Positions 45,189 through 53,616 of a stretch of DNA of 64,000 nt are shown in pieces. This DNA is from Holophagales bacterium (lineage in GTDB: Bacteria; Acidobacteriota; Thermoanaerobaculia; Multivoradales; Multivoraceae). The position numbers and the translations under genes were made by a program. A model generated the notes under the pieces. That model searched no databases. It saw only the letters and a program-made list of their open reading frames with translations, and was not told the DNA's origin. Every line of letters starts with the position of its first letter. The stretch's first letter is position 1. The stretch spans positions 143,783 through 207,782 of the forward strand of contig VXZQ01000014.1 of assembly GCA_009845425.1 (NCBI GenBank). The letters run 5' to 3'.

Positions 45189-47011
45189 GGACCGCCCTCC
45201 GAGCCTACCCCGGCAGAACGGGCGCGAAAGAGGTCGCTGGTGGCGATCGAGACCATGAGTTCCTTGACCGAGTCGTTCTCGCGGAAGCGCTTCTGGATCG
45301 GCTCGAGCCCTGGCGCGTTTCTCTCCAGGTGGCTGCCGAGCGCATAGCGCGTCCAGTGGAGCGCGTAACAGTCCCGCACCCGGCGGCTCGCGGCCAGCTT
45401 GTGCGCGAACTCGACTCCGTCGGCGAAGGTGAGCTCCTCGGCGCCGGGCAGCCGGAGCGAGCCGCTGGCGTCGACCGGCTGGCCGTTGTCCTCGGCGCGC
45501 CAGGCGCCCATCGCGTCGTAGTGCTCGAACGCGAATCCGGCCGGGTTGATCCGGCGGTGGCAGGAGTTGCACTCGCTCGGCTTGGTGGCGGCGGCGGTTC
45601 GTTCGCGATTCGTGCTCTCGACGCCGAGTGCGTCGGGCGGCAGCGCGCTCTCGACGCCTTCGATCGGATCGCCCATTTCCATGCAGGCGACGCGTTCCAG
45701 GATGCGCACGCCGCGGGGGATCGGGCCGGGTTGGACGGCGTAGGCGCCGATGGCCAGAACCGACGGCAGGGTCAGCACACCGGCCCGCTGCGTCGGGTCC
45801 AGCACGACCGGATCGAGGGTGAGCGGCCTCTTGCGCCCGACCGATACGGAGACGTACTCGATCTGCCGGGTCACGGCGGCGCGCCCTTCGTCCTCGGTCG
45901 TGGTTGCGCCGTAGATCGGCGCCGTGCCGCGCGACATGTAGCCGTGGTTGCCGGTCATGAGTTCCGTGAACGTTCCGGCGCGGTCGAAGATCGCCTCCTC
46001 GACGAACAGCTCGGTCTCCAGCCTCATCGAGTGCCGGATCGGACCCAGGATCGCCGGCCACTTCGTGTCGTCGTCTCGCGTGTTCCTGAGTACTCGGGGA
46101 ACGCCGAACCGTGGCCCAAAGGCGCGGCGGGCGGGCGCGATCAGGAGGACCTGGTCGGTGCCCAGCCACTGGTGATGAAAGTGAACGACGGCAGGCCGGG
46201 CCTTCGGGTCGTCGAGCATGCGCCGTGCCTGTCGTTCGATGCCTTCCGTACTCGCGAGCTCGCCGGAGCCGGCCGCCCGGAAGAGCTCCTCGTCCGGCAT
46301 CGAGTCCCAGAGGAAGTAGGACAGCCGCGTGGCGAGCTGCCACGCATCGAACTCGGTGGGGTCCGGCTCCAGCTTGAAGTGGAACGCCGGGGCCTGAAGG
46401 ATGCCGGCGACGGTGAGCGCCACCGCCTCGTCGATCGGTTCAGCGGCAAGCTGCGCCTGCCAGAACGCTTTGATTCGACCGCGCTCTCCGTCACGCAGCG
46501 GCCGGCGATACGCCCGCTCGCCGAAGCGGAGGATGCTCGTTGCGGCACAGGCCTCGCGCTCCGCGGACGGCAGATCGGACCATCCCGGGCAGTCGAAGAA
46601 GGTCGGCGAGAGCAGGGCGAAGGCTCCGAAGTGCATCCCGGCGAGGTGAAGTTCCTCCACCTGGTAGGAGGACGGACTCTGGCCCTGTGCAATGCCTTCG
46701 AAGCCGTCGGCGCCGGGCTCGGCCGGGAACGGCCACGGCCACGGATCGGGCGGTGGCGGAGGCGAGAACACACCCTTGCTGGCGGTGCGCCGGGGGCTGA
46801 TCCGGTCGGCGACGGACGGTCGCTTCGGCCATCGTTCTCCGTTTCTGGGGAAGCCGAGCAGGTCGGCGACCGTGTTGTTGTACTCGGTCGGCGTAAGCGC
46901 CAGCGGCGCGGCTTCGCCTGCTGCGCCTGGCTCCTCCGATGCGCCCGCTACCAAGGGTGCGAGGCCGGCGGCGCAGAGGAGTGCCAGCACCATTCTGAGA
47001 TCGAGCTTCAT
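45185..47011 (-). CDS. DUF1592-type planctomycete-cytochrome-like exported protein
   Basis: 608 residues. After a signal peptide (MVLALLCAAGLAPLVAGA) the typical PSD domain order is seen. DUF1587-like LTPTEYNNTVADLLG is near residue 40, then DUF1595-like YRRPLRDGERGRIKAFW. DUF1592 follows (VAGILQAPAFHFKLE..YFLWDSMPDEELF), then DUF1588 (RAGVLTLPSVLAIGA) and DUF1585-like RVRDCYALHWTRYALG. It carries one CxxCH haem-type motif (ECNSCHRRINPAG). The function is unproven; an extracytoplasmic redox or polymer-degrading role has been inferred for the family. Translation is coupled to DUF1552 by ATGA. The start at 47011 precedes the signal; GTG 47023 is an alternative. Confidence 0.88.
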   Translation of the reverse strand: MKLDLRMVLALLCAAGLAPLVAGASEEPGAAGEAAPLALTPTEYNNTVADLLGFPRNGERWPKRPSVADRISPRRTASKGVFSPPPPPDPWPWPFPAEPGADGFEGIAQGQSPSSYQVEELHLAGMHFGAFALLSPTFFDCPGWSDLPSAEREACAATSILRFGERAYRRPLRDGERGRIKAFWQAQLAAEPIDEAVALTVAGILQAPAFHFKLEPDPTEFDAWQLATRLSYFLWDSMPDEELFRAAGSGELASTEGIERQARRMLDDPKARPAVVHFHHQWLGTDQVLLIAPARRAFGPRFGVPRVLRNTRDDDTKWPAILGPIRHSMRLETELFVEEAIFDRAGTFTELMTGNHGYMSRGTAPIYGATTTEDEGRAAVTRQIEYVSVSVGRKRPLTLDPVVLDPTQRAGVLTLPSVLAIGAYAVQPGPIPRGVRILERVACMEMGDPIEGVESALPPDALGVESTNRERTAAATKPSECNSCHRRINPAGFAFEHYDAMGAWRAEDNGQPVDASGSLRLPGAEELTFADGVEFAHKLAASRRVRDCYALHWTRYALGSHLERNAPGLEPIQKRFRENDSVKELMVSIATSDLFRARSAGVGSEGGP

Positions 47012-47065
47012 GGCGTAGGGCACGGGCTGGGACTCCGGTGCGGACGAACTTGTAACAGTGTATCA

Positions 47066-47084
47066 GTCCCGCCTATTCCGGGAC
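47066..47084 (-). terminator. GC hairpin between S10 peptidase and DUF1592 genes
   Basis: GTCCCG and CGGGAC form a 6-bp stem around a 7-nt loop in the 99-bp gap, just after the S10 stop. There is no clear U tract, but an extended -10-like TGATACACT follows on the minus strand. It may mark a weak terminator and restart before the DUF1592/DUF1552 pair. Confidence 0.3.
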
Positions 47085-47110
47085 GGGAACGGGTGTCCGG
47101 ACCGCGCGCG

Positions 47111-48688
47111 TCAGTCTGCGTCTCGCGCGCCGCTGCCCGAAGTCCGCAGGATGAAGGCGTCGAGCGTCTCCTTCCACTGCGGCAGCAGGGACTGCTCCAC
47201 GTACATCATGTGGCCGGCGGCGAAGTCCTCGCGCTGGATGTTGGCCCTGAGTTCGGGTGGCAGACCCATGTGGTCCATCGTCCAGACAGCCGCGAAGTAG
47301 GGCGTCGCCAGGTCGTACAGGCCGTTTATCAGGAGCACCTCGAGCGCCGGATTCCGGCGCATGGCGGCGGCCAGGTCGGGGGCGACGTTCGGCGTGCCGT
47401 CGCCGCGCGAGAAGCGGCCGGCGCTCACCCGGCCCCAGTTCCAGTCGCGGACGCCGCCGCTCGGGACGTACTCGCGGTCGCCGTCGTAGCCGAGTTCGCT
47501 CCGCAGGTAACTGTTGAACGCCGACGTGTAGGCCGAGCTGATCGCCGTGGACTGCGGGTCGTGGGAAGGCCGGGCGCCCAGCGTGTCTCCTGCCGGGCCG
47601 GTGAAGCGGGCGTCCAGACGGCCGACGATCTTTCCTTCGTCGCGGAGCAGCTCGGCCTCGAAGGCCGGGGCTGTCACCCGCAGGTCCGACTTCTCGATGA
47701 AGTCGTGCGAGAGCCCGGTGTAGCGGTGCATGCGGTCGACCACCCGGGCGCGGGTGTCCGGGTCGAGCGTGCTGCCCCGGAGCAGCGCGGTGGCGTAGTC
47801 GGTGAGCGCCCATTCCTCGACTTCGGCCATCAGGGTCTCGAGGTCCGCCGGGGTTTTCTCCGGTAGCGCGTCCAGGTAGCGGGCGGCGACGGTGTAGGAC
47901 GGCAGGTTGACGATGTAGGGGAGATCGTCGCCGGGCGCGAATTGGATCGTGTTGAACTGGAGGACCGCCGAGACCAGGACGATGCCGTTGAGGTCGATGT
48001 TCGCGCGCTGCAGGTGGCTGGCGAGCACGGCCGATCGGGTGGTGCCGTAACTCTCGCCGAGCAGGTAGCGGGGCGAGTTCCAGCGGTCGTGCGCGCTGAG
48101 GAAGCGCCGGATGAACTGGGCAAGCGACTTCGCGTCCTCGTCGATGCCCCAGTAGTCGGAGCCGGGAGTCTCGCCCAGGGTGTGGCTGAAGCCGGTGCCG
48201 ACGGGATCGACCATGACGATGTCGGCGATGTCGAGGATCGTCCAGGCGTTGTCCTCGAGAGGGTAGGGCGGCGCTCCCTGCGGGCCGACATCGGGGGTGA
48301 CGACGCGCCGTGGCCCCATGATCCCCATGTGCAGCCAGAAGGAGGCCGAGCCGGGCCCTCCGTTGTAGGAGAACACCAGGGGGCGCTCTCGGGGCGACGC
48401 GCCGTTCGTCCGGAAGTACGCCGTGTACCAGAGTTGCGCGGCCGCCGCGCCGTCATCGTTGTCGAGCTGAGTGCCGGTGACGACGGCGTCGTACTCCACC
48501 GTCTCGCCGCCGACCTCGATCGAGTGGCTGGTCTCCCAGCGGCCGGGCGGAGAGGGCGGTTTGGCGGCTGCGGGTTCGCCGTCGCCCTCCTGACCGCGCG
48601 CGGGCACAGCAGCGGCCAGGGCGGCGATGCAGATCAGGGTGAGGGCCGGTCGGGCCCTGGCGGGAAGCCTGAGGAGGGGGGATTTCAT
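47111..48688 (-). CDS. S10 family serine carboxypeptidase (secreted)
   Basis: 525 residues. The signal peptide (LTLICIAALAAAVPARG) is followed by an alpha/beta-hydrolase of the carboxypeptidase Y family. The oxyanion/substrate motif NGGPGSAS is at residues 109-116, DPVGTGFSH follows, and the nucleophile GESYG is at 211-215 (Ser213). The aspartate lies in LINGLYDLATPYFA and the histidine in FAAGHMMY, so the triad is complete. It removes C-terminal residues from peptides outside the cytoplasm. The start at 48688 is 6 nt after TACAAT with no Shine-Dalgarno, the leaderless pattern. It is divergent from the MBL-fold gene. Confidence 0.92.
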   Translation of the reverse strand: MKSPLLRLPARARPALTLICIAALAAAVPARGQEGDGEPAAAKPPSPPGRWETSHSIEVGGETVEYDAVVTGTQLDNDDGAAAAQLWYTAYFRTNGASPRERPLVFSYNGGPGSASFWLHMGIMGPRRVVTPDVGPQGAPPYPLEDNAWTILDIADIVMVDPVGTGFSHTLGETPGSDYWGIDEDAKSLAQFIRRFLSAHDRWNSPRYLLGESYGTTRSAVLASHLQRANIDLNGIVLVSAVLQFNTIQFAPGDDLPYIVNLPSYTVAARYLDALPEKTPADLETLMAEVEEWALTDYATALLRGSTLDPDTRARVVDRMHRYTGLSHDFIEKSDLRVTAPAFEAELLRDEGKIVGRLDARFTGPAGDTLGARPSHDPQSTAISSAYTSAFNSYLRSELGYDGDREYVPSGGVRDWNWGRVSAGRFSRGDGTPNVAPDLAAAMRRNPALEVLLINGLYDLATPYFAAVWTMDHMGLPPELRANIQREDFAAGHMMYVEQSLLPQWKETLDAFILRTSGSGARDAD

Positions 48689-48694
48689 GCGGGT

Positions 48695-48700
48695 ATTGTA
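48695..48700 (-). promoter_or_regulatory. Leaderless-type -10 box TACAAT before S10 peptidase
   Basis: On the minus strand TACAAT is followed by 6 nt and ATG 48688. The same bases on the plus strand (TATTGT, 48694-48699) could serve as the -10 of the divergent MBL gene, which has its own AAGGAGG site. Confidence 0.5.
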
Positions 48701-48721
48701 GACAGCAGGTAAGGAGGATCC

Positions 48722-49747
48722 ATGAGACACGCTCTTCGACTGACGGTTCGTGCCGTGCTGACCGCGGCCATCGTGCTCGCGGCGGGTTCGCTGTGGGCCC
48801 AGGACTGGACCACGACGACCGACACCCACCGGTTCATGGAGGTCCGGAACGGCATCTGGCTGACCCAGACCACGGCGCAGGTGTTCAACAGCAACGCGCT
48901 CGTGATCGTCAACGACGAGGACGTCGTCGTCGTGGATTCCCACGTGACGCCGGCCAAGGCGCGGGACCTGATCGCCTCGATTCCGGCGATCACGGACAAG
49001 CCGGTGACGGCGGTGATCAACTCCCACTTCCACTGGGACCATGCCCACGGCAACCAGGAGTTCGCGGATGTGCCGATCATCGGCCACGAGTTCACGCGGA
49101 TGAAGATGGCGACCGCGCCGCTGGATGAGCCGACCTACGTTCAGGGCATCACAGGCAACGCGGCGACGCTGGAGCGGCTCGCCGAACAGATCGAGGCGGC
49201 CGAGGACGAGGAAGAACGTGCGGGCCTTGAGGCTTACCGCACAATGTTCGCCGCCCACGCAGCGGACTTCGACGAGATCGATCCGCTGCCGCCCGACGTG
49301 ACGATGAACGACAAGATGACCCTGTTCCGGGGCAGCCGCGAAATCCAGATCGTCTTCGTGGGCCGCGCCCACACCGGCGGCGACGTCGTCGTCTACTTCC
49401 CGGAGGACAGGCTCGTCTTCACCGGCGACATCCTGTTCGGTGGCCCGTCCTTCATGGGCGACGGCTACGTCGACGAGTGGTCCGGGACGCTGGAGAACCT
49501 GAAGGCGCTGGACTTCGACCTCGTCGTTCCAGGACACGGCCTTCCGCTCGAGGATCTGAGTGCGATCGAGAAGTCGCAGGAGTACTACCGCGTGCTGTGG
49601 GAGCGGACGGCAGAGAAGCACGCGGCCGGCGTGCCGGCGGAAGAGGTGTCCGGAACGCTCGACCTTTCCGCAACGGCGTTCCCGCAGCGGCAGCCCTCGG
49701 AGGTGGAGGTGAAGCGGATGTATCACCGCCTGGAGAACCCGGACTGA
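48722..49747 (+). CDS. Metallo-beta-lactamase-fold hydrolase (exported)
   Basis: 341 residues from an ATG with a strong AAGGAGG. The signal peptide (VLTAAIVLAAGSLWA) is followed by the MBL fold: zinc motif HFHWDH at residues 102-107, then VGRAHTGGD, FTGDILFGG and VVPGHG. It resembles glyoxalase II/quinoprotein-relay MBL-fold proteins rather than true lactamases; the substrate is unknown. It is followed with overlap by DUF3311 and then the symporter, so the three may form one operon handling an imported metabolite. This functional link is inferred from the operon only. Confidence 0.87.
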   Translation: MRHALRLTVRAVLTAAIVLAAGSLWAQDWTTTTDTHRFMEVRNGIWLTQTTAQVFNSNALVIVNDEDVVVVDSHVTPAKARDLIASIPAITDKPVTAVINSHFHWDHAHGNQEFADVPIIGHEFTRMKMATAPLDEPTYVQGITGNAATLERLAEQIEAAEDEEERAGLEAYRTMFAAHAADFDEIDPLPPDVTMNDKMTLFRGSREIQIVFVGRAHTGGDVVVYFPEDRLVFTGDILFGGPSFMGDGYVDEWSGTLENLKALDFDLVVPGHGLPLEDLSAIEKSQEYYRVLWERTAEKHAAGVPAEEVSGTLDLSATAFPQRQPSEVEVKRMYHRLENPD

Positions 49748-49971
49748 GACCGCCCCGCCGCTCCCGCTTCCTGCCCCGCACGCGCGACGGCTGGATCGCC
49801 ACGATCGCCTTCGGGGCGGTCTTTCTGCTGGCGATGCCGCCGGTCACCCACACGCTGCTGAACCGGGTCGAGCCGAGCGTTCTCGGCGTGCCGTTCCTGT
49901 ACCTGGCCCTGTTCGGCGTCTACGTGGCCCTGATCGGGGTGCTGATCTGGGCCTACCGCCGCGGCGTGTAA
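49744..49971 (+). CDS. DUF3311 small membrane protein (symporter companion)
   Basis: 75 residues with two predicted transmembrane helices (IATIAFGAVFLLAMPPVTHTL and GVPFLYLALFGVYVALIGVL) and the family ending IWAYRRGV. No ATG, GTG or TTG lies near. CTG 49744, overlapping the MBL stop as CTGA and 8 nt after a GGAG, is the best start. DUF3311 proteins occur next to sodium:solute symporters and probably help them fold or work. The symporter starts 10 nt downstream. Confidence 0.75.
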   Translation: MRPPRRSRFLPRTRDGWIATIAFGAVFLLAMPPVTHTLLNRVEPSVLGVPFLYLALFGVYVALIGVLIWAYRRGV

Positions 49972-49981
49972 GCGACCCCTG

Positions 49982-51493
49982 ATGGAGACCTGGGTCGTCG
50001 CGACGAGCCTGATCAGCGTCTACCTGCTGGTCACCCTGGGCGTGGCCGTCGTCGCCAACCGTCACATGACGGTGGACATGGAGGACTTCCTCCTGTGCGG
50101 CCGGCGCACCGGCTTCATCGTCCTCTACCTGACCGTCGTCGCCACCTACCACTCGGCGTTCGCCTTCCTCGGCTCCGGAGGCTTCTTCTTCACCCACGGC
50201 ATCGGATTCTGGTCCGCCGGCGCCTGGACCCTCCTGGTCGGGGCCGCCACCTACGTCATCGGGACGCGCATCTGGGCGCTGGGCAAGGCCTTCGGCTACA
50301 TCACGCCCGCCGATCTGCTGGCCGACTTCTACGAGTCGGAGGCGGTGCGGGTCGCGGTGGCCGTCGTGTCCGTCCTGTTCACGATCCTCTACATCCAGGT
50401 CCAGGCGCTTGCGCTCGGCTACATCATGGACGTGGCGACCGACGGCCGCGTGCCGTTCGAGTTGGGCGTGCTGATCATGCTGACGGTAGCCGTCGTCCAC
50501 CTGATGGTGGGGGGGCTGCGCGCCGTCTACTGGACCGACGTGTTCCAGGGCGCGTGGATGTATGTCGCCATCTGGGCCGGGGCGCTCGTTCTCTCCTTCG
50601 AGCTCTTCGGCGGCCCGGTCGAACTCTGGCAGCGGGTGACGAGCGAGCGGCCGGACATGCTGACTCTGCCCGGTCCCGAGGGCTTCTTCACGCCCGGCAT
50701 GTGGGTCGGGATGGTCCTCACGCTGTCGTTCGGGATCATCTTCCAGCCCCACATGATGATCCGCTACTACACGGCGGTGGACGGCAAGACGCTCAAGCTA
50801 CTCGGCGCGACGACGCCGATCTACCTGATGACGCTGTACATCCCGGCGGCGCTGGTCGGCCTGGGCGGGGCGCTGGTCATGCCGGAGCTCGAGCAGGCGG
50901 ACCGGGTGTTCCCGGAGCTTCTGTTCCAGCACGCGCCGGCGTGGCTCACCGGGATCATCCTTGCCGGCGCGGCGGCCGCCGCGATGTCCACCCTGGACTC
51001 CATCCTGCACGCGAACATGACCGTGCTGACCCGCGACGTCTATCAGCGCTACATCGCGCGCGGGAAGAGTCAGGCCCACTACGTCTTCGTCGGGCGCGCG
51101 ATCGTCTTCGCACTTCTGGCGGTGGCCTTCGCGCTCTCGATCACCGAGAGCGACCTGCTGGTGGCGATCGTCACCCTGTCCGGTGCCGGAGCGTTGCAAC
51201 TGATGCCGGCGATCGTCGGCGTCTGCTTTCCCGGCCGGCGCTCGCTGAGCGGGGCCGGAGTCCTCGCCGGCCTCGGCGCCGGGCTTCTGACCCTGGCCCT
51301 GACGCTGCCGCTGAACCTGGGGTTCGCGCTGCCCTGGGGCGCCCATCCGCTGGGCATGCACGGCGGGCTGTGGGGTCTGTTGGCGAACACGCTCCTCGCC
51401 GTCTCCGTTTCCGCCTTCACGCCCGGTCCCTCCCGCGAGACGGTGGCCCGGGTCCACGGCGAGGTCGAGCGCTTCGTCTACGGCGGAAAGTAG
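49982..51493 (+). CDS. Sodium:solute symporter family transporter
   Basis: 503-residue membrane protein with about 13 hydrophobic helices and the SSS signature region (GGLRAVYWTDVFQGAWMYVA, about residues 180-199; AGAAAAAMSTLDSILHANMTVLTRD, about 321-345). Transport is coupled to sodium. The solute cannot be told from sequence; acetate, pantothenate, proline or sugars are all possible in the family. It follows DUF3311, the usual companion, and an exported MBL-fold protein. Confidence 0.92.
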   Translation: METWVVATSLISVYLLVTLGVAVVANRHMTVDMEDFLLCGRRTGFIVLYLTVVATYHSAFAFLGSGGFFFTHGIGFWSAGAWTLLVGAATYVIGTRIWALGKAFGYITPADLLADFYESEAVRVAVAVVSVLFTILYIQVQALALGYIMDVATDGRVPFELGVLIMLTVAVVHLMVGGLRAVYWTDVFQGAWMYVAIWAGALVLSFELFGGPVELWQRVTSERPDMLTLPGPEGFFTPGMWVGMVLTLSFGIIFQPHMMIRYYTAVDGKTLKLLGATTPIYLMTLYIPAALVGLGGALVMPELEQADRVFPELLFQHAPAWLTGIILAGAAAAAMSTLDSILHANMTVLTRDVYQRYIARGKSQAHYVFVGRAIVFALLAVAFALSITESDLLVAIVTLSGAGALQLMPAIVGVCFPGRRSLSGAGVLAGLGAGLLTLALTLPLNLGFALPWGAHPLGMHGGLWGLLANTLLAVSVSAFTPGPSRETVARVHGEVERFVYGGK

Positions 51494-51542
51494 TTCGGCC
51501 AGTAGACGTTAGCCGCCTCGCTGTGCGATTCTCCGCAGTCCG

Positions 51543-52622
51543 ATGAAGCGAATCGGCATCAGCACCGGCGGCGGCGACGCGCCCGGCCTCAACGCGGTGA
51601 TCCGGGCCGTGACCCTGGCCTCGATCCGGCGCGGCTGGGAGGTCGTCGGCCTGTTGCGCGGCTACGGGGCGTTCTTCGATCCGAGCCAGATCCGCGTCCT
51701 CGACCGCGACGCGGTGCGCGGTACGACGCACCTCGGCGGCACCATCCTGGGGACCCGCAGCGGCGCCTATCCCTTCGAACGGCGGGTCGAGCAGGACGAT
51801 GGCTCGGTCGTCGTGGAAGACGTGACCGAGGAGGCGGTGGAGGGATTCCATCGTCTGGGACTCGACGCGCTGGTCGCGGTGGGCGGCGACGGCTCCATGC
51901 GACTCGCGCTCAAGCTGCACAAGCACGGCATACCGGTCGTCGGCGTGCCGAAGACGATCGACAACGATCTCGCCGGCACCAACGTCACCTTCGGCTTCCA
52001 CACCGCGGTCGACGTCGCGACCGCGGCCATCGAGCGCCTGCACTCGACCGCCGAGGCGCACGACCGGATCTTCGTCGTCGAACTGATGGGCCGCTACGCG
52101 GGCTGGATCGCCCTGTTCGCGGGCGTCGCGGCGACGGCCCAGGTCATCCTCATCCCGGAGATTCCCTACGACATCGAAGAGGTCTGCGACCACCTGATGG
52201 CGCGCGAGCGGCGGGGAAGGCACTGGGCAGTCGTCGTTGCAGCGGAGGGCGCGCGGCCCGTCGGCGGCGACTTCACCTGGTCGAAGCGGATCGGTGGCCA
52301 GACCGAAACCCTCGGCGGTGTTGCCGAACGGGTGGCGACCCAGATTCACGAGCGAACCGGCAAGGAGACGCGCACCGTCACCCTGGGCCACCTCCAGCGC
52401 GGCGGTCAGCCGATTCCCTACGACCGCCTGATCGCCCTCCGCTTCGGCGCCGCCGCCGTGCGCCAGATCGAGGAGGGAGAGTTCGGCGTCATGGTCTCGC
52501 TCGACCCGCCGACCGTGCGTGCCGTGCCGCTCGAACTCGCCGCAAGCCGCATGAAGAGCGTCCCGCTCGAAGCCGACGTGGTCGCCACGGCGCGCGACCT
52601 CGGCATCTGCCTCGGCGAGTAG
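51543..52622 (+). CDS. 6-phosphofructokinase (mixed Gly104/Lys124-type signature)
   Basis: 359-residue glycolytic enzyme phosphorylating fructose 6-phosphate. The N-terminal loop GISTGGGDAPGLNAVIR, GGDGS at residues 114-118, PKTIDND at 136-142, MGRYAGW and LGHLQRGG are visible. In E. coli numbering residue 104 is Gly, as in ATP-dependent enzymes, while residue 124 is Lys, as in pyrophosphate-dependent ones. Phosphoryl donor preference is therefore not safely predictable. No clear ribosome site or -10 box was found. It borders the accessory islet that begins downstream. Confidence 0.93.
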   Translation: MKRIGISTGGGDAPGLNAVIRAVTLASIRRGWEVVGLLRGYGAFFDPSQIRVLDRDAVRGTTHLGGTILGTRSGAYPFERRVEQDDGSVVVEDVTEEAVEGFHRLGLDALVAVGGDGSMRLALKLHKHGIPVVGVPKTIDNDLAGTNVTFGFHTAVDVATAAIERLHSTAEAHDRIFVVELMGRYAGWIALFAGVAATAQVILIPEIPYDIEEVCDHLMARERRGRHWAVVVAAEGARPVGGDFTWSKRIGGQTETLGGVAERVATQIHERTGKETRTVTLGHLQRGGQPIPYDRLIALRFGAAAVRQIEEGEFGVMVSLDPPTVRAVPLELAASRMKSVPLEADVVATARDLGICLGE

Positions 52623-52630
52623 GGTCGTCC

Positions 52631-52656
52631 ATCTGGTACAGTTGTGTGTACCAGAT
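52631..52656. promoter_or_regulatory. Perfect inverted-repeat operator over toxin-antitoxin promoter/start
   Basis: ATCTGGTACA-N6-TGTACCAGAT is a perfect 10-bp inverted repeat with a 6-nt spacer. It contains a TACAGT -10-like hexamer (52637-52642) and reaches into the antitoxin ATG (52655). Xre/ParS-type antitoxins commonly autorepress by binding such operators. Confidence 0.65.
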
Positions 52657-53056
52657 GAAGAACGAAGCGCCACGAGCAGAGCCGCTGAGTGTCCCTGATC
52701 TCGAAGAGATCCGGGGAGGAGCATCCGCCAGCATTCTCTCCGAGCTCAAGCGGCTGCTCTCGATCTCCGACCTCGAACTCGTCGCGGTCGTTGGGATACC
52801 TCGTCAGACCATGCTCCGCCGCCTGAAGCAGGGACGTCTCACCCGGCACGAAAGCGACCGGGCGGCGCGGCTGGCCCGGGTGTACAACGCTGCGCTCGAG
52901 TTCTTCGACTACAACCACGAGAGCACCGTCCACTGGCTGAAGCACAGCAATCCCGCACTGGGCGGCGAAACGCCTCTTGAGCATTCCGACACGGAAGTAG
53001 GGGCTGAAGAGGTCCTGACGGTCCTCCACCGTCTCGCCCACGGCATTCCACTGTGA
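52655..53056 (+). CDS. Xre/MbcA/ParS-type antitoxin (DUF2384)
   Basis: 133 residues from ATG 52655; an in-frame GTG at 52646 would add three residues. A helix-turn-helix region (LKRLLSISDLELVAVVGIPRQTMLRRLKQGRL, written here as the span about residues 30-61) is followed by the toxin-neutralising C-terminal DUF2384 domain (STVHWLKHSNPALGGETPLE, GAEEVLTVLHRLAHG). It binds its cognate RES toxin and probably represses the operon through the overlapping inverted repeat. The RES gene follows after 7 nt. Confidence 0.88.
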   Translation: MKNEAPRAEPLSVPDLEEIRGGASASILSELKRLLSISDLELVAVVGIPRQTMLRRLKQGRLTRHESDRAARLARVYNAALEFFDYNHESTVHWLKHSNPALGGETPLEHSDTEVGAEEVLTVLHRLAHGIPL

Positions 53057-53063
53057 GACTCGC

Positions 53064-53495
53064 GTGAAGGTCTGGCGCCTCGCTCGGACGCGGTGGGCGC
53101 CGGACGTGGACACGATCCTGAACGGCGAAGGAGCACTGCGCCGGGGCGGCAGGTGGAGTCCGGCCGGAATGCGAGCCGTCTACTGCAGCGAGACATCGTC
53201 CCTGGCCGTGCTCGAGATCCTGGTCGGCCTGCCCTTCGGTGTGGATCATCCGGCCTACCGGATCGTCGATCTGACACTGCCGGACGACTCGATCGTCCAC
53301 CTCGATGTCGAATCGGCTGCCCCCGGCAGCCAGAGCCTGGGTGCCTCCGCCCTGAACCGTCACCTCGCCATCGCCGTCCCGAGTGTCGTCAACCCGCTCG
53401 AGAAGAACGTCGTCATCAACCCGCTGCATCCGCGGTTTGACCACGTAAAGCCGGGCTTGCTGCGTTCTTTCCGCGTCGATCCGCGGCTCGGGTGA
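53064..53495 (+). CDS. RES-domain toxin (NAD+-degrading type)
   Basis: 143 residues from GTG 53064. RES family hallmarks are the R-x-x-x-x-R region near the N-terminus (KVWRLAR), GGRW (Arg30), VYCSE..SLAVLE (Tyr40, Glu51) and the late VPSVVNPLEKNVVINPLHPRF with its serine and asparagines. Characterised relatives (MbcT, ParT) consume NAD+ or modify proteins by ADP-ribosylation and stop growth until neutralised. Directly downstream of its antitoxin. Confidence 0.87.
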   Translation: MKVWRLARTRWAPDVDTILNGEGALRRGGRWSPAGMRAVYCSETSSLAVLEILVGLPFGVDHPAYRIVDLTLPDDSIVHLDVESAAPGSQSLGASALNRHLAIAVPSVVNPLEKNVVINPLHPRFDHVKPGLLRSFRVDPRLG

Positions 53496-53610
53496 TTCAG
53501 GCTGAGGATGGGCGGATTGCTCCGACCGCCTGGGTTCCAGCGCAACGTTCCGAGTGCGTGGAGTAGCAAGAAAGCAGGAAATGTCGATGGCAAGCGCCGA
53601 GATTTCCGGG

Positions 53611-53616
53611 TACAAT
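53611..53616 (+). promoter_or_regulatory. TACAAT -10-like box overlapping DUF4143 ATPase start
   Basis: TACAAT overlaps the first ATG (53615) and is followed by 7 nt and the in-frame GTG 53624. If it is the promoter, translation would start leaderless at GTG 53624, shortening the protein by three residues. No -35 is evident. Confidence 0.35.
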
